From contig QNGE01003679.1 in assembly GCA_008508345.1 (NCBI GenBank), positions 1 through 64,000 on the forward strand: 64,000 nt of DNA, read 5' to 3'. Shown one piece after another: positions 43,935 through 58,095 of this stretch; position 1 is the stretch's first letter, and every line of letters begins with the position of its first letter. Both the position numbers and the translations under genes were made by a program. The notes under the pieces were generated by a model. That model saw only the letters and a list, made by a program, of their open reading frames with translations, was not told the origin of the DNA and searched no databases. The DNA comes from Paragonimus westermani. Lineage: Eukaryota > Platyhelminthes > Trematoda > Plagiorchiida > Troglotrematidae.

Positions 43935-46900
43935 TTAGTAATGCACAAAACTTCGTTTCAGATTCTGCGCTGATTGTTAGACCGTAGCGCAACCGCTCAC
44001 CTTATCAGTAAGTATGCTTCTGCAACCCTGAAGGTAATCGATGGCAATGACTGGTTCGAAGTAAGCTATCCGCGTGTGGTCACCATCGTTGAAACTCGAT
44101 GAAATGTTATGCGTTTTGCAGATTCCTACAGACACTCCCCAAAAAAAACCCCATAAGCATGCTGTGAATGGCTTCAAGAGACCATTAGCAACCAGATATA
44201 CCGTACTTATCGAGAATCACTGTCCGGCGTGGTATCGTCATACGTATCTATAAACTAAGTTCCTGGGACATGTTTACCGGATGATCAACGAATTAAGTCC
44301 AAAGCCGTCATTGTGCGCAAGCTAAAAACAAACAAGCGACCTCCTGATAACCAGTAGCTGTGGTTCTATTATGCTATCCGGGATTGGATTGTTTGCTTAA
44401 GACTGTGTACTGTGGAATAGGGATACCATGGTACTTTGGGACTATTACAACGGCTGTCATGACCAAACAGTGAATTGACGTGGTCTGTGCCCGTTCAATC
44501 CAGTGAAGCGTCGACAAATAACACCAAATCACCGATCTATCCACACACTCCATAGGTTTAGGATGTGGTCGAATTATCGGTTTCAGCCCCTGTCGTGACC
44601 GGAATATACGCAACTCACGACTGTCGCTTGCATTTCAGTTAAGTTTTCGGGATCAACCTGAAGAGCAGTTCAATTCAATGCTTCAACTCACAAATTTGTG
44701 TGGTATAACAGTAAGAGTTAGCTAATCCGATGAGAAACAAGCAGTTCGGTGATCAAACCAATTAGATTATAGCAAAGAACAAATTATCGGGGTAACCACA
44801 GCCCTGTGACACTGCTACAACGAAGAGCAAGGATTTAGTCGCCCAGCTGTCCCTTCGCTGACTGGCCTAAAAAAGGTATACCAGCACCGGTTACTACAAC
44901 AAATTCCACAACTTTCATTGACGATTCCCAAGCCCACATCCTAACGATCCGTTCGCCAACTGCTTTAGTACAGCAACGATCGACGCGACATCCCATACAA
45001 GATGAAAAAGTGCACGCGTTCATTCGCTGCACCTGGTTGTTAGCTTGACCAAACAGTCACGTGACGGATGTGGTGGATGCCGGTCTGCATTGTGACGGTT
45101 TGCGCATTCGTTTGTTTGCCAAACTGCATTTGTACGCGGTGTTTTTTACTAAGTAAACTGCATTTCGGAATGGCTGGACGAATTCTAAATCACCGTTTGG
45201 CGTATCATCGGCAGCTTTAGGCTGACAAAGTGACACTGCGCAAAAAAGGCAGGAAGCGTACTGAATCCATGACTGGCAATGAGGTCGTGATTATGAACAC
45301 TAACTATAAGGATGTTAAAAGGCGAGGTGGCGTCCATCACAAAGAGCATCAATACACGTTTATTGAAGTAAACGATAGGTAGTGGGAAAAATATAACAGA
45401 TCATTTTTGTCATGGTCATATCTACTGTAAATGACCCTATTTAACAGGTTAGTCGGAATAACTGAACTATCGAATTTCGTTTTTCGTTTGCTCAGCTGTG
45501 TGAGTTCTGGAGGAAAGTCAGAGAATTAGTAAAAACAACGGTTGACGTTGACCTAAAGATAATGATCTTGCCATTTACCCGGAGGTTATCAGAAGATAAA
45601 GAACACTTCTATTGCGTATTTACTGAAGATGATTCCCCACAGAGAGCTGCTTGCTTTTACCCTAGCCGATTTACCCTTTACGGGTAGCACGTTTTTATCT
45701 ATTAAGGCTGACAGTCAGACTGTTTTTTTTTACGGAAGTTAATTGAGGACAACTCCGCGTTATGCATCTTCTACCGTTCCGTACGCATCTTGTGCGCCCG
45801 TCTATCGATCAGTCGGTAACTATTTGCACTGACCAACTTTTCGCCTATGGGAGCTAATCATTCACGCGCCTCTTGTTCACACATTATACGTACTGACTGT
45901 TCTGTATCTGTTCTGTGTTGGTCTATTATCATCCTGTTAAACGTTAGGCGTAACCACTAGTTAACTAAACTCGTATGAGTCACGAATTTATTCGTATTCA
46001 TCTGCATATGGTGACTGAACAAATTGTTTAGTGTCCTTCGTGCTTGCATGACTGTGATATTTGGATCAAACATTGTGATAGATAAAAAAAAATTGAGTTG
46101 CTAAACGACGACCACATATACTATCAGTGCCACTGACAAATTCTGCATGCAAAGACCAAGTTAACGCAGTTTGCTAAGCGCTATGAAGTTCTTAAAGTCA
46201 ACAGGCTGCTGGATTCCATATGACAAATTTCATCCCATATCACAAACTCTGGGTGAGAAAAGTCAACCTCCAAGACGATGTGATATACCTTACATCGCAA
46301 GTGCATGACAGTTTTCCCTCCGTGTAATATTTAAACAAATCATTACCAAATCATTTCTGACGTTAATAAAAAGCTGAGAACGGCCTTTGTGAATTAAACC
46401 AATTTGTGGTCCCTTCCCGCAGCGTGGAATATGCACTTTATGCGCACCAATGGCGTCTGCTCTGTCGTCAACACACCGTGATAATTTGTTGAATGTAGGC
46501 CCCTCCCAACGTTTAGTCTCGAGCAAGTAAGTGTCAAGTACCTGCAGTGCAAACCACGTTGATACCCACTGAACGATCGCAGTGAGTGTTCAGCATTAAG
46601 TTACATCCATTTGGTATCAAAATATGCATAACTTCATCCATCCTACGTATCGCCGTCATCCGACTGTACCGTGGTACATTCTATTAAATCGACAGTATAC
46701 AACCTTGTATCGTCTCACTGCTTCCCGAGGATGCCCATACTTTCACAATGATTCTCACTTGTTTTTAAGATAGCGATGTTTCCGCTAGGCTTCACTTCCA
46801 GAGCTTGCAATAGTCGATCAACCTGTAAGTAGCATGGCATACTTGTTTCTTATCAAGCGATTCCATTGCAAAAGACTAGAGCTCGACTGGTTTCGACCCA

Positions 46901-49900
46901 GTGACAAGAACAGCATTACCTAGTTAGCATGTCCTCTATCAGATGAACCACAAAATCACATCAGGCGCCTAAAGATTTCACAGTAGGACTCTAGATGAAC
47001 TTTCGATACTTTGTGAACCGTCGTGGTGAGTTCACACATGCACTAGGAACTTCGGAATTTTTGCACGTCGCCTGTAAGTTATGCTCCAAGTGGGAGACAA
47101 CTTGAAGTGGTTATCAAATCCGTCAATTGAACGTTCTTCTCGAACAGATGAATTTGAGTCAGTTTGAGCACGTGCAGTGTGCGTCCATCGGATGACTAAT
47201 GTTAGGTCATCTGTCGGACTGCGGTGCAGTGAATTAAACTAACGGTTTTCCTACTTGAATTATCTACGTATTGAAACCAATCTCCAGCTCCTATGGTTGT
47301 CATAGAGACAAAGTCAACTTAACTTTTATGGTGAAAACCTCCATTCGATCTGAGACGTTATCAGCGGCATACATATTAAAACTCGAAATCAGTAGCCTTC
47401 ACCTTGAACGGAGATCCTCGGACATCAAGACATTGATATTTTGCCTACAAACTAAATCACTCAAAAAATTAGGACTTGTTCGGAAGTGATAACCAACTTT
47501 GTTACTCACCGCAGGTGAAGCGTCTCACTTACCCTCAGCTGTGAAAAGTCCATAATTCAAGATGTCTGCTTCTGGGTTACCAGTACACAATACATCTAGT
47601 CTCATAATTTACTTTTATATTCCCAGGTTACGTTCTAAGTTGTCTGAACCCCAGCTACTGTTCTGATAATTTGAACGTGCATGTTTGGACTTACAGAAAA
47701 ACTATCTCGGATCTGGAAGGGATAATCCTGACGGTCACTGTGTCATCAACGTCACACCACGTGCAATTGGCTTAGCCTACCTGAACATTTAGTCGTGTTC
47801 GACTGCATCGAGTACCCAGGATATCCAACCATCCCAGGAGGACGGAATAACTCTCATATCAACTCCTGTCATTAACCGCACACATGAGCTTCATGTCACC
47901 TCGACGTCAAAAGATGAATTAAACTTGACGGGCAACGTTTAGTTCACTGGTACTTAGCAAGGTATTTGATTGACGTAATGTGTAAGGTTCTTCAACTTAC
48001 TCGCAGCTTTCGAGGCGCTTGAGGTTCACTTTATTGATTTTACTGGTACGGTTTTCAGGACGCATTGACAAGCAAACGGACGGGTTTTCCTTTACTCCCA
48101 TCCAGCCAACTAATAACTCGGTTTATTCCAGGTTAGGTCGTTTTGCAACTGGCAGACGGTATACACTATACTTCGTTTTTCATTTCTTCTGTTTTATGAT
48201 TTCAAACTCCGAAGAGACTGATATGGTAGTTATGCAATTCAAGGTAATATTTGTACTGACAGTGATCTTCCCCGCGTTCCCCTAAGTTTAGGTTTTGACG
48301 GGAGTAGGGCAGCGAGTTAGCAAGTTGCGTTTGAAAATTAACTCGGTTCAATGATAACATCAACGATATCCGTAGTTTTTTTCTCAGCACTCCCTCCGAG
48401 CTGGGGACTGTTCCAGCACAAGAAGATGTGACATGAGGTGGTACTGGATACTTCACTGGATCGTGCGGAAAGTTGGTAAACCTCGGACGAATTGAAACTG
48501 AATGTTGATTAGCTCAGACTTCAATGCGGTCAAAATGACGCTAACACGTGCAATTAACCTCAGATTCGTTCCAATCAAGTTCTTTCAAGATCATCGTCTT
48601 AATTTTTGCACCAGCCGATTCGAGGAAGTAAGGCATTAGAGTTCTGGCAGGAATGTTGTCGAAACAACTATCAGGAGCCGTAACTAGGCAATCAGTACTT
48701 TCAGACAGTCCGCAGATTTTCTCATTGAAGTGGGTGGCTAGCACCGCTTTACTAGATGTACGGGTTTAGGGCAGCATGAAACGAACCCTCTCCCTCATCC
48801 TTGTTCACATGGAGTGGGATTGGTGAATGGATTTCGAAAAGTGATAATTTGACTAGTTGATGACTGATGTCACCGCTCCATTTTCGATGTCAATCATCAA
48901 TTATGAATTCACCCGTTCTTGTTCCCTAATCGCGTTCAGGTGACGGCTATTTGGGGGGTCTGTTTGCCACGAAGAATTTATGACTAACTAAAAAAGCCTG
49001 TATCCTCTCGAAGTGGACGAACTAGTGGAATTAGACACCTATCAGTCGATAGATGAAGTTTCAATCATTTTTCCGTTAACACTGAGTGAAATAGGTCATA
49101 CAAGTTTCAAGCGCGAGACTGAGCTGGGGGACAACATAGCGAGTTAATAGCTTTCGCTAAGTAGTTAGGGCATGAGTACCAGTGATTAACCTGTCCGATA
49201 GAAGATTGACAATACGCCAAACCTCATCTTCAGTCCACCACATGAGCCTTTGAAAACATGGTTTTACATACAGGCTGCCGCGGTACACACTGGTATGATC
49301 CACTTACTAGTCAGAAATAAAACATTTCCAGTTTTGCTGGTGGGCTTGAATATAATACTGAAATTTAGTCAAAGTTGTAGAGCTCAGAGAGGATTTTTAA
49401 CACACATACAAGTAATCCACTGAAAAGTAGGTTATCACCGTTAAGTAGACCAAGGAGGCCAAAGTACTAAACGGTCGTTCTGAAGACGCAGCTCATGGTA
49501 GGTGACCGTTCTAATCGTTTTAGGCCAGACGGATAACTAATTTTACAATCACCTGGCTCTCGATCACGTTAAGAGGTTGGTTTCGCGTGATGTTTGAACA
49601 GTGACCTGCGATCTTCAATAGAGTAGCCGGCAGCAAGGCATGGCCAGTATAGATGAATCGACCAGAGTTTGGGATACAGTTCATTTGGCTTGACAATTTC
49701 ATAATTGCTTGCTTACGTGTTCTTGGGTCCAGCACTCGTCCTAACAGCTTCCTCAGCTGGTGAATCTGTTCACTTGGACGATCCAAAATAATGATGTTAA
49801 CATCAATTCGTTTCATAAGGGAAGTGGATAACTGAGTGGCCAATAGTCCTGACTGTTCTTCTGTCTGTTTCACCAGAATCTCAGTCACGTTCTCACTTTA

Positions 49901-50289
49901 TTGTTTGCAATATTGTTTTGCGCACGTGACAATGGTTTAATGAACAGATGTTTGATGGTTCGGTTAGAACGAGTTCTGTGGTCTACACGCAAGCACTGTG
50001 AACGTACAATCACAAATACCCTCGGATTATTGGGAGCAAATCCATAAAGTGTTTTTGAACTTATTCTGCTCCAGTGAGCCAAATCAATATTGAATGGTTG
50101 ACTTTTATAGCCGTTGTAGCTACGAACGAGCTGTCTTCAACCAGAATGGTGATGGAAAAGTTGAAGTTCTCTTGAGAGGAACATCCAAGACATCTACCAC
50201 ACTAAGTGTTCAATGAAGTTGTGAATGTAACTTCACTTGGTCCAGATGTGTGCGGTTCGTTCGTTAACGTCCTTTCTATGTGTCAGCAT
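43935..50289. other. No firmly recognised gene
   Basis: Several minus-strand frames (48541-48744, 49520-49888) have ordinary protein-like composition and possible splice signals, for example a CAG/GTGATT donor near 49564. None matches a family I know, and frames of this length arise by chance. They could be further exons of the candidate gene at 50290-50975. Confidence 0.35.
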
Positions 50290-50975
50290 TTAGACGATCG
50301 TAACTGGATTGAATCTACGTTGGTTGAAAGAAAAATAGACTGAAGTGCAACTTCCCCGGTATAACCATGATCGAATGAGAAAACCGATTGTGTAAGTTCG
50401 AGTGCTTATGAAGTTGAGGATGGCGCTTCCAAAGATGATGCAAGAGACGAAGGATAAGTGCATCACAAGGGGTGTATTATTATCGTAGAAGGGGGGCTGG
50501 GTGCAAAAATCTAACCAGCTGTAATCAAATCCAATATTACTGCACAAGAAAAACACTGTCCTGTTCCAGTTATATCCATACCGATTGCAGTGTTCACGTT
50601 TTTGGTCAGCTGTGTGTTGTTCTCAGACTACAGTTTGTATTCCTCTAAAGTTGTGAGCGATTAACACTTGGGAAAATTTAAGAGCTAGAAATTCGTTATA
50701 TCAGATGACATTTAAATGATCAGTACCTGGATGTGAGTTCATGTACATATAATTGTATCAATCCAGTAACAAGAGCCACGTACTGCTTACCTAGCAATAT
50801 TCACTGTAATCGTCCATTTGTATCCATCGGGTAGATACATGTATTCGGCAGTCCCAAAAGTAATTAGGTTCGTGTAAGTTTCCACAGCGGAGAAAAAGTT
50901 CATGAGTGCTCGGCTCCCCACTGCTTGGGGGAGAAATGTATCACACTGCAAACGACTATATAAAAATATCATGAA
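50290..50975 (-). CDS. Candidate two-exon host gene fragment, membrane-protein-like
   Basis: On the minus strand, an exon from 50975 (or 50945) to 50791 follows an acceptor (tttgctttcag) and ends at a consensus donor, AG/GTAAGC. A 251-bp intron ends in a strong pyrimidine-rich acceptor (tttttcttgtgcag) at 50540. The next exon runs 50539-50290 to a TAA. The phases agree across the junction, where AG plus T makes serine. The joined product reads ...EYMYLPDGYKWTITVNIA, then NIGFDYSWLDFCTQPPFYDN, then a hydrophobic stretch around MHLSFVSCIIFGSAILNFI that could span a membrane. I do not recognise the family, and no start codon or upstream exon is identified. Chance assembly of two open frames is a real alternative. 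Confidence 0.35.
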
Positions 50976-53349
50976 CTGAAAGCAAATGCCCAAAAGGTCC
51001 GGCACACATAGCCCTCCTGGATGCTTTTTTCTCAGGTTAGCGTGGGCACAATAATCGATCCTACCTCGAATTTACATGTCCGTGATCATTGTAAACGGGA
51101 TGCAGTGTCTCTGGTAAGGTCGAGTAGTTTAGGTAGACTATTCCTACAGGAATGTTTGGAACTGCTATGTTTATTTAAGTGTATCATACATCAACCAGAG
51201 TTTTTGTTGAGACGTATGCATGATTTATTCAACTTTGGCACGTGACTGGATTCCAGATGCTTCTGGTCTGTTACAGTTGATCGGGTGTGATCACGGTTAA
51301 CACTACTAAAATGGAAGCACACTTCGACTTTGCAGTGCACTGATTATAGAGTGTGGCCACACGTAGGGTGACTCACCTTATGCAAACTGGACCTACCGGC
51401 GAAGCCAATTCAGGCGATCGACCATCTGCCATCTTTTACTGTGTTTCATGTTTCGTGATTTAAGGAGGTTGACCTCATATGCAGATTAGTTTAGGTCAGC
51501 ACATGTAGTATCTGGATAAAATATGTGGTTAATAGCAGTTTCCAATATACCGACTATAAACTAATGTCGGAAGGTTAACTAAAGTTGGAGTTACGAATTA
51601 TGATGTCCATACCGAACGCGCCTTTTCCGTACAATCTATACTATCTTGGGGTCCGGTTTTCTTCCTGTGAACTCTCAAAGTCGATATACCCTACATGGTT
51701 GGTGGTATCCGTTTCCGGACCAGCCTATCACAGTGGGCGAAGACGAAGGACGCTCGCTTATAGCCACCAACATAAGTGGCTTACGCTGGACCAGCTGTGA
51801 TTCTACTCAGGTGCCCCGTATCCAGTAGATATCTGGAAAATGAAGACCCCTATATGCAGGCTAACTGACTGAGTCAGCCCTTTCCTTTACCCATACCCTC
51901 CTCTCCTTAACACCGTGAACAATCAAAGGGTGGGAGGCACCTATTCAGGCTGATATTTTTGTTCAGTGACCGAGTATGTCCTAAACAGCATATCTGTTGC
52001 ACCACATAACTACAACTTCATAGTGAAGCCAGGTGGAAGCTGACAAACTCTCATCGCTTGCACCCGCCTAACGAAAATGGGAATACTTTTCGACGACGCG
52101 ACGAGACATTCAGTCGATTTTTCTCTACGTGAGTTGTAGGGAAGACGCCAACCTAGCCACAATACATTTTACAGGTGAGCATTCCTGAGTACGCAAACTT
52201 GTAAAACAACATCGAATTTTTCCCCACCTTTATTTCTAGGATGCGACATTGTTTTCATTTTGTCTAGTGGTTTTACGACCGTTAAGCCTCACTAACAAGT
52301 GTTAATAGATTGAAGACTCGGCTTCATTTTTGTCTTGCTAACAAGCACAATTAAAAATTGGCTTGGTGAAAATTAATCAACACCTTGATCAGAATTCACT
52401 GCAGAAAGACGACGACTTTCGAAACCCAGTGGCAAACCACGTATTGATAGACACTTGTAAAAAGGTGAACCTTACGACGTTACGTTTGCAGGACCTAAAA
52501 GTTTCATTTCCAACCAATGCTGAGTAATGAGAATAAATTACATGAAAATGGTTGTTAAATGTGGACCAAAGGGATGCTCTAATATTTGCTGCTATCCAAT
52601 GTTTATAAAAGTGATGCTTTTCTAAGACAATAAACATGAATTCACGCACAGTCTAGTCAACAGTTAAACTGGACTGCTTTGTGATGGTCGATAAACATGG
52701 AACAACTAAATGGTCACCAAGTTCAGCAGACCCCAGCAAACGGAATTTTTCTCTAGGATTACCTCAACTACTAAGTTTATATTGAAAGACTGCTGACATT
52801 GTAGTGATTAGTGGGGCTAATTGAGATATCTCAGATTGAGCTAATCAGCTCGGTGATCTAGCACCGCCAGTAGGACATACTCATCATGGTATAGAGTACT
52901 TTAGCACTTCTTCCTCTAATGCCCACACACACTATGGGCCAACGTTCTACACAAACACATTGTTGGCAAACAAAGGCCCCACACATCAACAGCGGTAGAT
53001 TGTTTGTTCTGTGCAATTTAGTGGAGTCGATCACACAGCGTTAGAGGACCAGGAAGAACGGAGACTAGAGGGTGGCGGATCTGGTCTCGAGGCGAGCTAT
53101 AGAGAGAATAGGAACAGGTGTTTTATTCTCACCGGAATGTCATCCGGCCCACATGCCACAGTCGAGATCCGGAAGTCGCAACATCTATCGTATTCAAAGG
53201 TCTAATCTGTAGATACGCGTCTGGAGGAGATGAATTTATGTTCCTCTACACATACACGCACATGCGCATATATGCATTTCAATGCACTGTCACCAAGCCT
53301 GGTGCGATAGCGTCCGTAAGCCCGTTCTTTCTTTCGGGTGTCGTTTTGG
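50976..53349. other. No recognisable gene
   Basis: Open frames at 51585-51830 (plus) overlap in two phases and could not be named. No repeat family was recognised. Confidence 0.4.
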
Positions 53350-53685
53350 TCAAACCACGAGGATAGGGGGAAATTGCCTGTCAAAACAGACCACATGTCG
53401 TGTAGAACGACTGTTCGTGGATGGTGCTTGTGTGCGACTGTCATATGCGAATGGAATGAGCATACCTCCAAAAACTCTCCATGCATAAGTGCAGATCTTT
53501 TCGTACGCTGGCTGTGGAAGGTATAGTAAACTAATATCTTTCAAACATACCGTTATGGTTTTCTCATTAGCAAACCAATCAATGGTTATTGACAGATGAC
53601 GGCAGACTGATGAGGGAGAACCCTTTTCAAACACGAGTACAAAAACACCATGGAAGATAACGAATCCAGAGAGAAAATAGCTCAT
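53350..53685 (-). CDS. Candidate small secreted or membrane protein with a possible micro-intron
   Basis: An ATG at 53685 opens a 111-codon minus-strand frame. It starts with a hydrophobic segment (FLSGFVIFHGVFVLVF) that could be a signal peptide or anchor. Within it, a 39-base stretch begins GTATGT and ends ccttccacag. 39 is divisible by three, so the frame is open whether or not it is spliced. A second GTATGC follows shortly. Such tiny symmetric introns are known in fluke secreted-protein genes. No family match is seen, and the overlapping plus-strand frames are equally open, so this is weak. Confidence 0.2.
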   Translation of the reverse strand: MSYFLSGFVIFHGVFVLVFEKGSPSSVCRHLSITIDWFANEKTITVCLKDISLLYLPQPAYEKICTYAWRVFGGMLIPFAYDSRTQAPSTNSRSTRHVVCFDRQFPPILVV

Positions 53686-54234
53686 TAAACATGGAACAGC
53701 AGGTAGGCTTACTCACTTCGTACTCAACACGTTGTTGGACGGGTAGTACCATGGTTCCATCATTGTTTTTAATGCGAAATCATGCTTTCAAGTCACTCGT
53801 GTCAAGACCCAAAGTGGATGTTGAGATTTAGTAATCAATAACACCATCCCGTTTCACATAAGTGTAACTCCGTATTTCGCAAGTGGAATGTTAGGTCTTT
53901 GACTAATGAAGCTATTTCGTGTTTGCGCCACATTGCACCACTAAAAACGATAACTATAGGCTCAGGCAACAGCCTATACAGAGTAACCAGTGCAAGTAAG
54001 CTGAACAGTTCTTGTGAAATTTTTCACAAGTACCATTTTTATATGACAGTGTAAACCGACGAAATACTCTCAGTTAAACCACTTTCAGCTTCTAAATGAA
54101 CACTTAATAGGATCATATGGGAATTGTTACCACAGCTTCAATGGAGCCAGTAGATACGTGTAAATGTCGACAACACTTGTAGGAACCTCGCAGAAACGCA
54201 TTTTACTTCAAGATTTATACAGAGTAAGGATATA

Positions 54235-54610
54235 TGATAGCTCAAGTGGTAGGTATTCACCGGTAAAAATGTAATAGGATGCAGGAAGCTAGTTTCAAGC
54301 CCGCTGCATCTCATATGGTCTTCATTTCCTCTGTCATCATCATAGACAGCAATACATCAGTGGTTCACACTAATGCTTAACTGCCACACAACCATGAAGA
54401 AACAGCAAACCCTATATAGAAAGAGAGAAGGAAAAAGAAGGGGACGGGAAGGGATCTAACTACTGAAAATGACTACGTCCCTATTCAAACATTCAGCATC
54501 AAGGTGCCTACACCTTGCAAACAACACAACCGAGCTGCAAGTGAGAGTAAGGCGTCATCAGCGAGTCAGCTTCCTTACGGCTTTCACTGTACCTCGATCA
54601 CAAGTCCTAC
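54235..54610 (+). mobile_element. tRNA-headed SINE-like repeat, second family, copy 2
   Basis: 54239 onward reads tagctcaagtggtaggt, a close match to a tRNA box A, with a box B-like agtttcaagcccgc near 54291, the right spacing for a pol III promoter. The body from 54350 aligns with 27955-28180. This family has no hammerhead segment and a different tail from the hammerhead SINE. Confidence 0.6.
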
Positions 54611-57599
54611 AAATGCTAAAGTTAGAAGGGTGAAAAGAACTGCCTTTTACCTTCAAAATCTACTGTCCATATGATAGGAGTTATGACGGAAGTTCATAGG
54701 AGGAGTGAAAACGGCGCCAAACCTGCCAGTGTTTCCAGTAAATTTCGTTCAGCGAATGTACATACTTATGCCACTAAAAAATGCTGTATCTTTCACGGCT
54801 AGAGCTCCAGGTGTAATTGACTTGCTTGGCTGAACACAGTGAACATACTAACCGGTTCCACAGAGAGGATCTGAAATATTTTTTAGACGCTATTTCAGTT
54901 CGAAGAATTTTGTGATTAGAATGAAAGAATTTTCTGAAGCGACTACTCTTCAGTTAGCCCTGCGCCTACCAGCAAACTGAAGAGGAGCATCTCAAACATA
55001 CGCTTCGGTGAGGTGATTGGTTGTTGCAGTCTGGCAAACATTTTAAAGTGTACTTCAATCGGACTGAAGCTTTGGTTTTTATTTGAACAACTGAAGCATT
55101 ATCCTATCATCTAGTAGGCTCGCATGGAAGTATTATGCTGCCTTGTTAAGCGATGTTTGGATAGGTTCAGAAACTAATGAGCTGACAAAGCTTATTCCAG
55201 TTCACCCTTACTGATTCGATCAGACTGAATGTTGTTCCGTTCTCTTTGCTTTGATCTGGTCACAGTGATGTTGTTTACGTTTAGATAAACAACCTAAAGT
55301 TTATGTTAATACCTCGCAAATCCAAACCAGGTCCTGTGAAACAGCAAGAAATCCAACCAGCTCTGTAATCTGCCGATAAAGAGCACATGCCCACGTAAAC
55401 CATATGGTTCCAGCACATACCTTCCATACTTCTCACTAATAATTACGGCCCTGAAATTCAAATAGTTGCATAGATCCTCAAGATTTCATTGTCTCTACAA
55501 ATTCGTTTCGTCAGCCAGCCTTTGTCCCAAAGCGCCCGTGTGTGTGTATACTGGGTTCGTCTGCCATGTTGTTCGTATTATCTCAGATCGGAGTTATTTG
55601 AAAATACTCTGAGTCGTACTCAGGCTGCTCGACTTAGTCCACGTATGGTAACTGTCCTGTAGGTACTCAGTTTTACTACGAGAAATGGGTAAGAGATAGG
55701 CACAAGTTCCGAGTGTACCACTTTTAGACATCCAATTTAGCAGTGTTACACTCAGAACGCCTTTGAAATTCCAGCCAACTTGTATAGCTGTCAAAACGAT
55801 CAGGTTGCTCGTGGCCATTTGATGAGGTATCCCCTTTAGTGTGGAGAACCCAAACGATAAACGGCTTGTGACAGTTCAATCTGTCTCTAGAATAGACCAA
55901 CTCTGGTGGTATTCTGCCACTGCACCTGAACTCAAATGACATGTATTAGTTAACGGGTTGAAACGTGATATGCAACAGACAATTAACCGTTCAGCTTAGC
56001 ATGCGCAGCTGCCCCATGCGTGCCTGTCAAACGTACCACATCAAAATCACCATTCAACATACGTTTATTTGTCTGGGTTCCCTTGTTTTTCATAATACTG
56101 ACATGGGACACGGTCGCACGTGGGAAATCAAAATGACACTGAAACTTTACAAGTAGGCGTCGGATAATGCCAGCTTAAAAATTGACTTCATCTTTGTTTG
56201 TCCACTCTGCCTAACCAGGATCGGAAAGATCTGATGTTTACCAGCCCCCAGTTAATATGGGATTATCCGCTCCCTGGGGTATTTGGGTGGAAGTGCTGTA
56301 GAACCAAATGGTGAGCAGAACATTCTCTGAGAATACATTCATAACAACTTGCAGGATATGCTTCATGATATTCCTAACCCATACTGTAGGGAATAATGTG
56401 AACAGTATTGATAAAGATCGCAGTTAGGCTTGATTAAAGTATTTTGAATACGAAATATACTGTCTGATTGATTATTGTGGCAGCCCTGAAAACAGGTCTT
56501 ACCAAGAAATTCATTTAATCGCAACCATCTTTTTAAGACAATGCGCCACGCGTCATATAGCAGCAAATCAATCGACGAACATTCCAAATTTCGCTTTACG
56601 ACCCAGGTCACGGCAGGTTAACAACAGATTTTTTGCACCACGAGAAAAGAATCGTATAAGAATTATAGCCTAGAAATGAATAATAATGAATCCGTTATGT
56701 TTGCATCACACAGAAAAGAAATTTAATGAACAGTATAGGTAAGAGTTGCAGTTTCATTATTTGTCGTTAGGTATTTGGTTCCGTGAAACAATTACAAAAA
56801 TTCACCTAGTTCATCTTATCTAGGATTTTATTAGGTGAGGAAGTTGTCGAGAATCATCAAGAGCCACACACAAAGCTGGTGTGATCAGGAGTTTAGGAGT
56901 TAAAACTCAGCTTGGCTACAGTGATAACAGAGCAGATGAACTGATCTATTCATACGGAACTAGACGAGATATTCCTCCAAAACGAAGGATATTCATGAAC
57001 GAACCTCGAAGCAACAATGGGACAAAGTGCACTCTCTAGCTGTATCACTACACCCAGCTTGTATTAGTTCCAGTGAATAATCGTTAGGTCAACTGCAGAT
57101 GCTCTTACCGCATGACTGTCAGTTAATGTTCCTCGACTCAGTGAAAGCTGATACTCCCAAAGCGCAAAGCAAACTTCTAAATGCACTGAAATTTTGAGCA
57201 TACAACGGGTACCAGATGGAACAAACCTAACTTGTCTTCAATGGGTATGTTAAAAGGCGTAAGCTCATAAAGGCTACTGTAAGATAAGGTTCATCTTGTG
57301 ATTAATAAAGCTTTGTCGTAAAGCAGAAGATGAACTGTAGTCTCTCTGTGTGTTTCGAACTTCTGCTGGACATATCGAGATATGCGGAGAGACTACCAAT
57401 AAGCTGGACATGGAATGCATAAGTGTACACAACTGCACATGGCGAGCCAATTTCCAGAAAAGCAACTGCACTGTTCCAAAGTTCAGTGTTGCAGGTTTAA
57501 ACAGAAGTACAACAGATACAGATATACAGGACGCCCGAACAGGAGTTGATAGCCCCGTCGTCTTACAGAACGACGCAATCTGATTGGTGAAACAGTTAA
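54611..57599. other. No recognisable gene
   Basis: Only short frames. Minus-strand frames at 55594-55942 overlap and do not resolve into a known domain. Confidence 0.45.
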
Positions 57600-58095
57600 C
57601 AGCATTTCTGGATTGTTCCCAGCTAGTTAGTCGTTAACCAAACTCTCAGACAGTGTTAATGATTAAGCATATCTTTAAAAATGGATGCGGAGAGGACTCA
57701 GGTAATTATCGAACAGTAACACTGTTTTCAATGTTATCCAATATAATAGAGGGCTCACTGTATCTCTCTCTCCGGACCACGGTGACAAAACTTGAAATCA
57801 TTACAAGAGCATAAGATGACTTCCCTAAGGGGATATTGACGAGTCATAAACTTGCCGCACCCACCACCTATTTGACAAAGACCTATAATGTAGGATTTCC
57901 GACTGATGTTGTCTAACTTGCTTTTGCCAAAGCTTTTAATTGAGTTTAACATCCATCCTGTTACAAAACCTCATAGATACGGTTTTGATAAGCGATTGCA
58001 TTGACAGCTAGCTAGCTAATTAGCGGGACATCGATGAACATACAGCTATCGGACTGGTTCCATCCAAACAGCCGCATTCCGCAAAGACCTATTTT
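57600..58095 (+). pseudogene. CR1-like LINE reverse-transcriptase fragment
   Basis: The plus strand reads IFKNGCGEDSGNYRTVTLFS and then MLSNIIEGS at 57665-57750. Next comes a decayed finger region, then GFPTDVV and LAFAKAFN near 57890-57945, the motif A block with its aspartate lost. SDWFHPNSRIPQRPI at about 58050-58094 is where the conserved SGVPQGSV is expected. Several stops interrupt it. The continuation to motif C is not recognisable. Confidence 0.72.

Noticed and set aside
49520..49888. 122-codon minus-strand frame with protein-like composition
   Set aside because: It starts at a GTG four codons after a stop, no acceptor is convincing, and no family is recognised.
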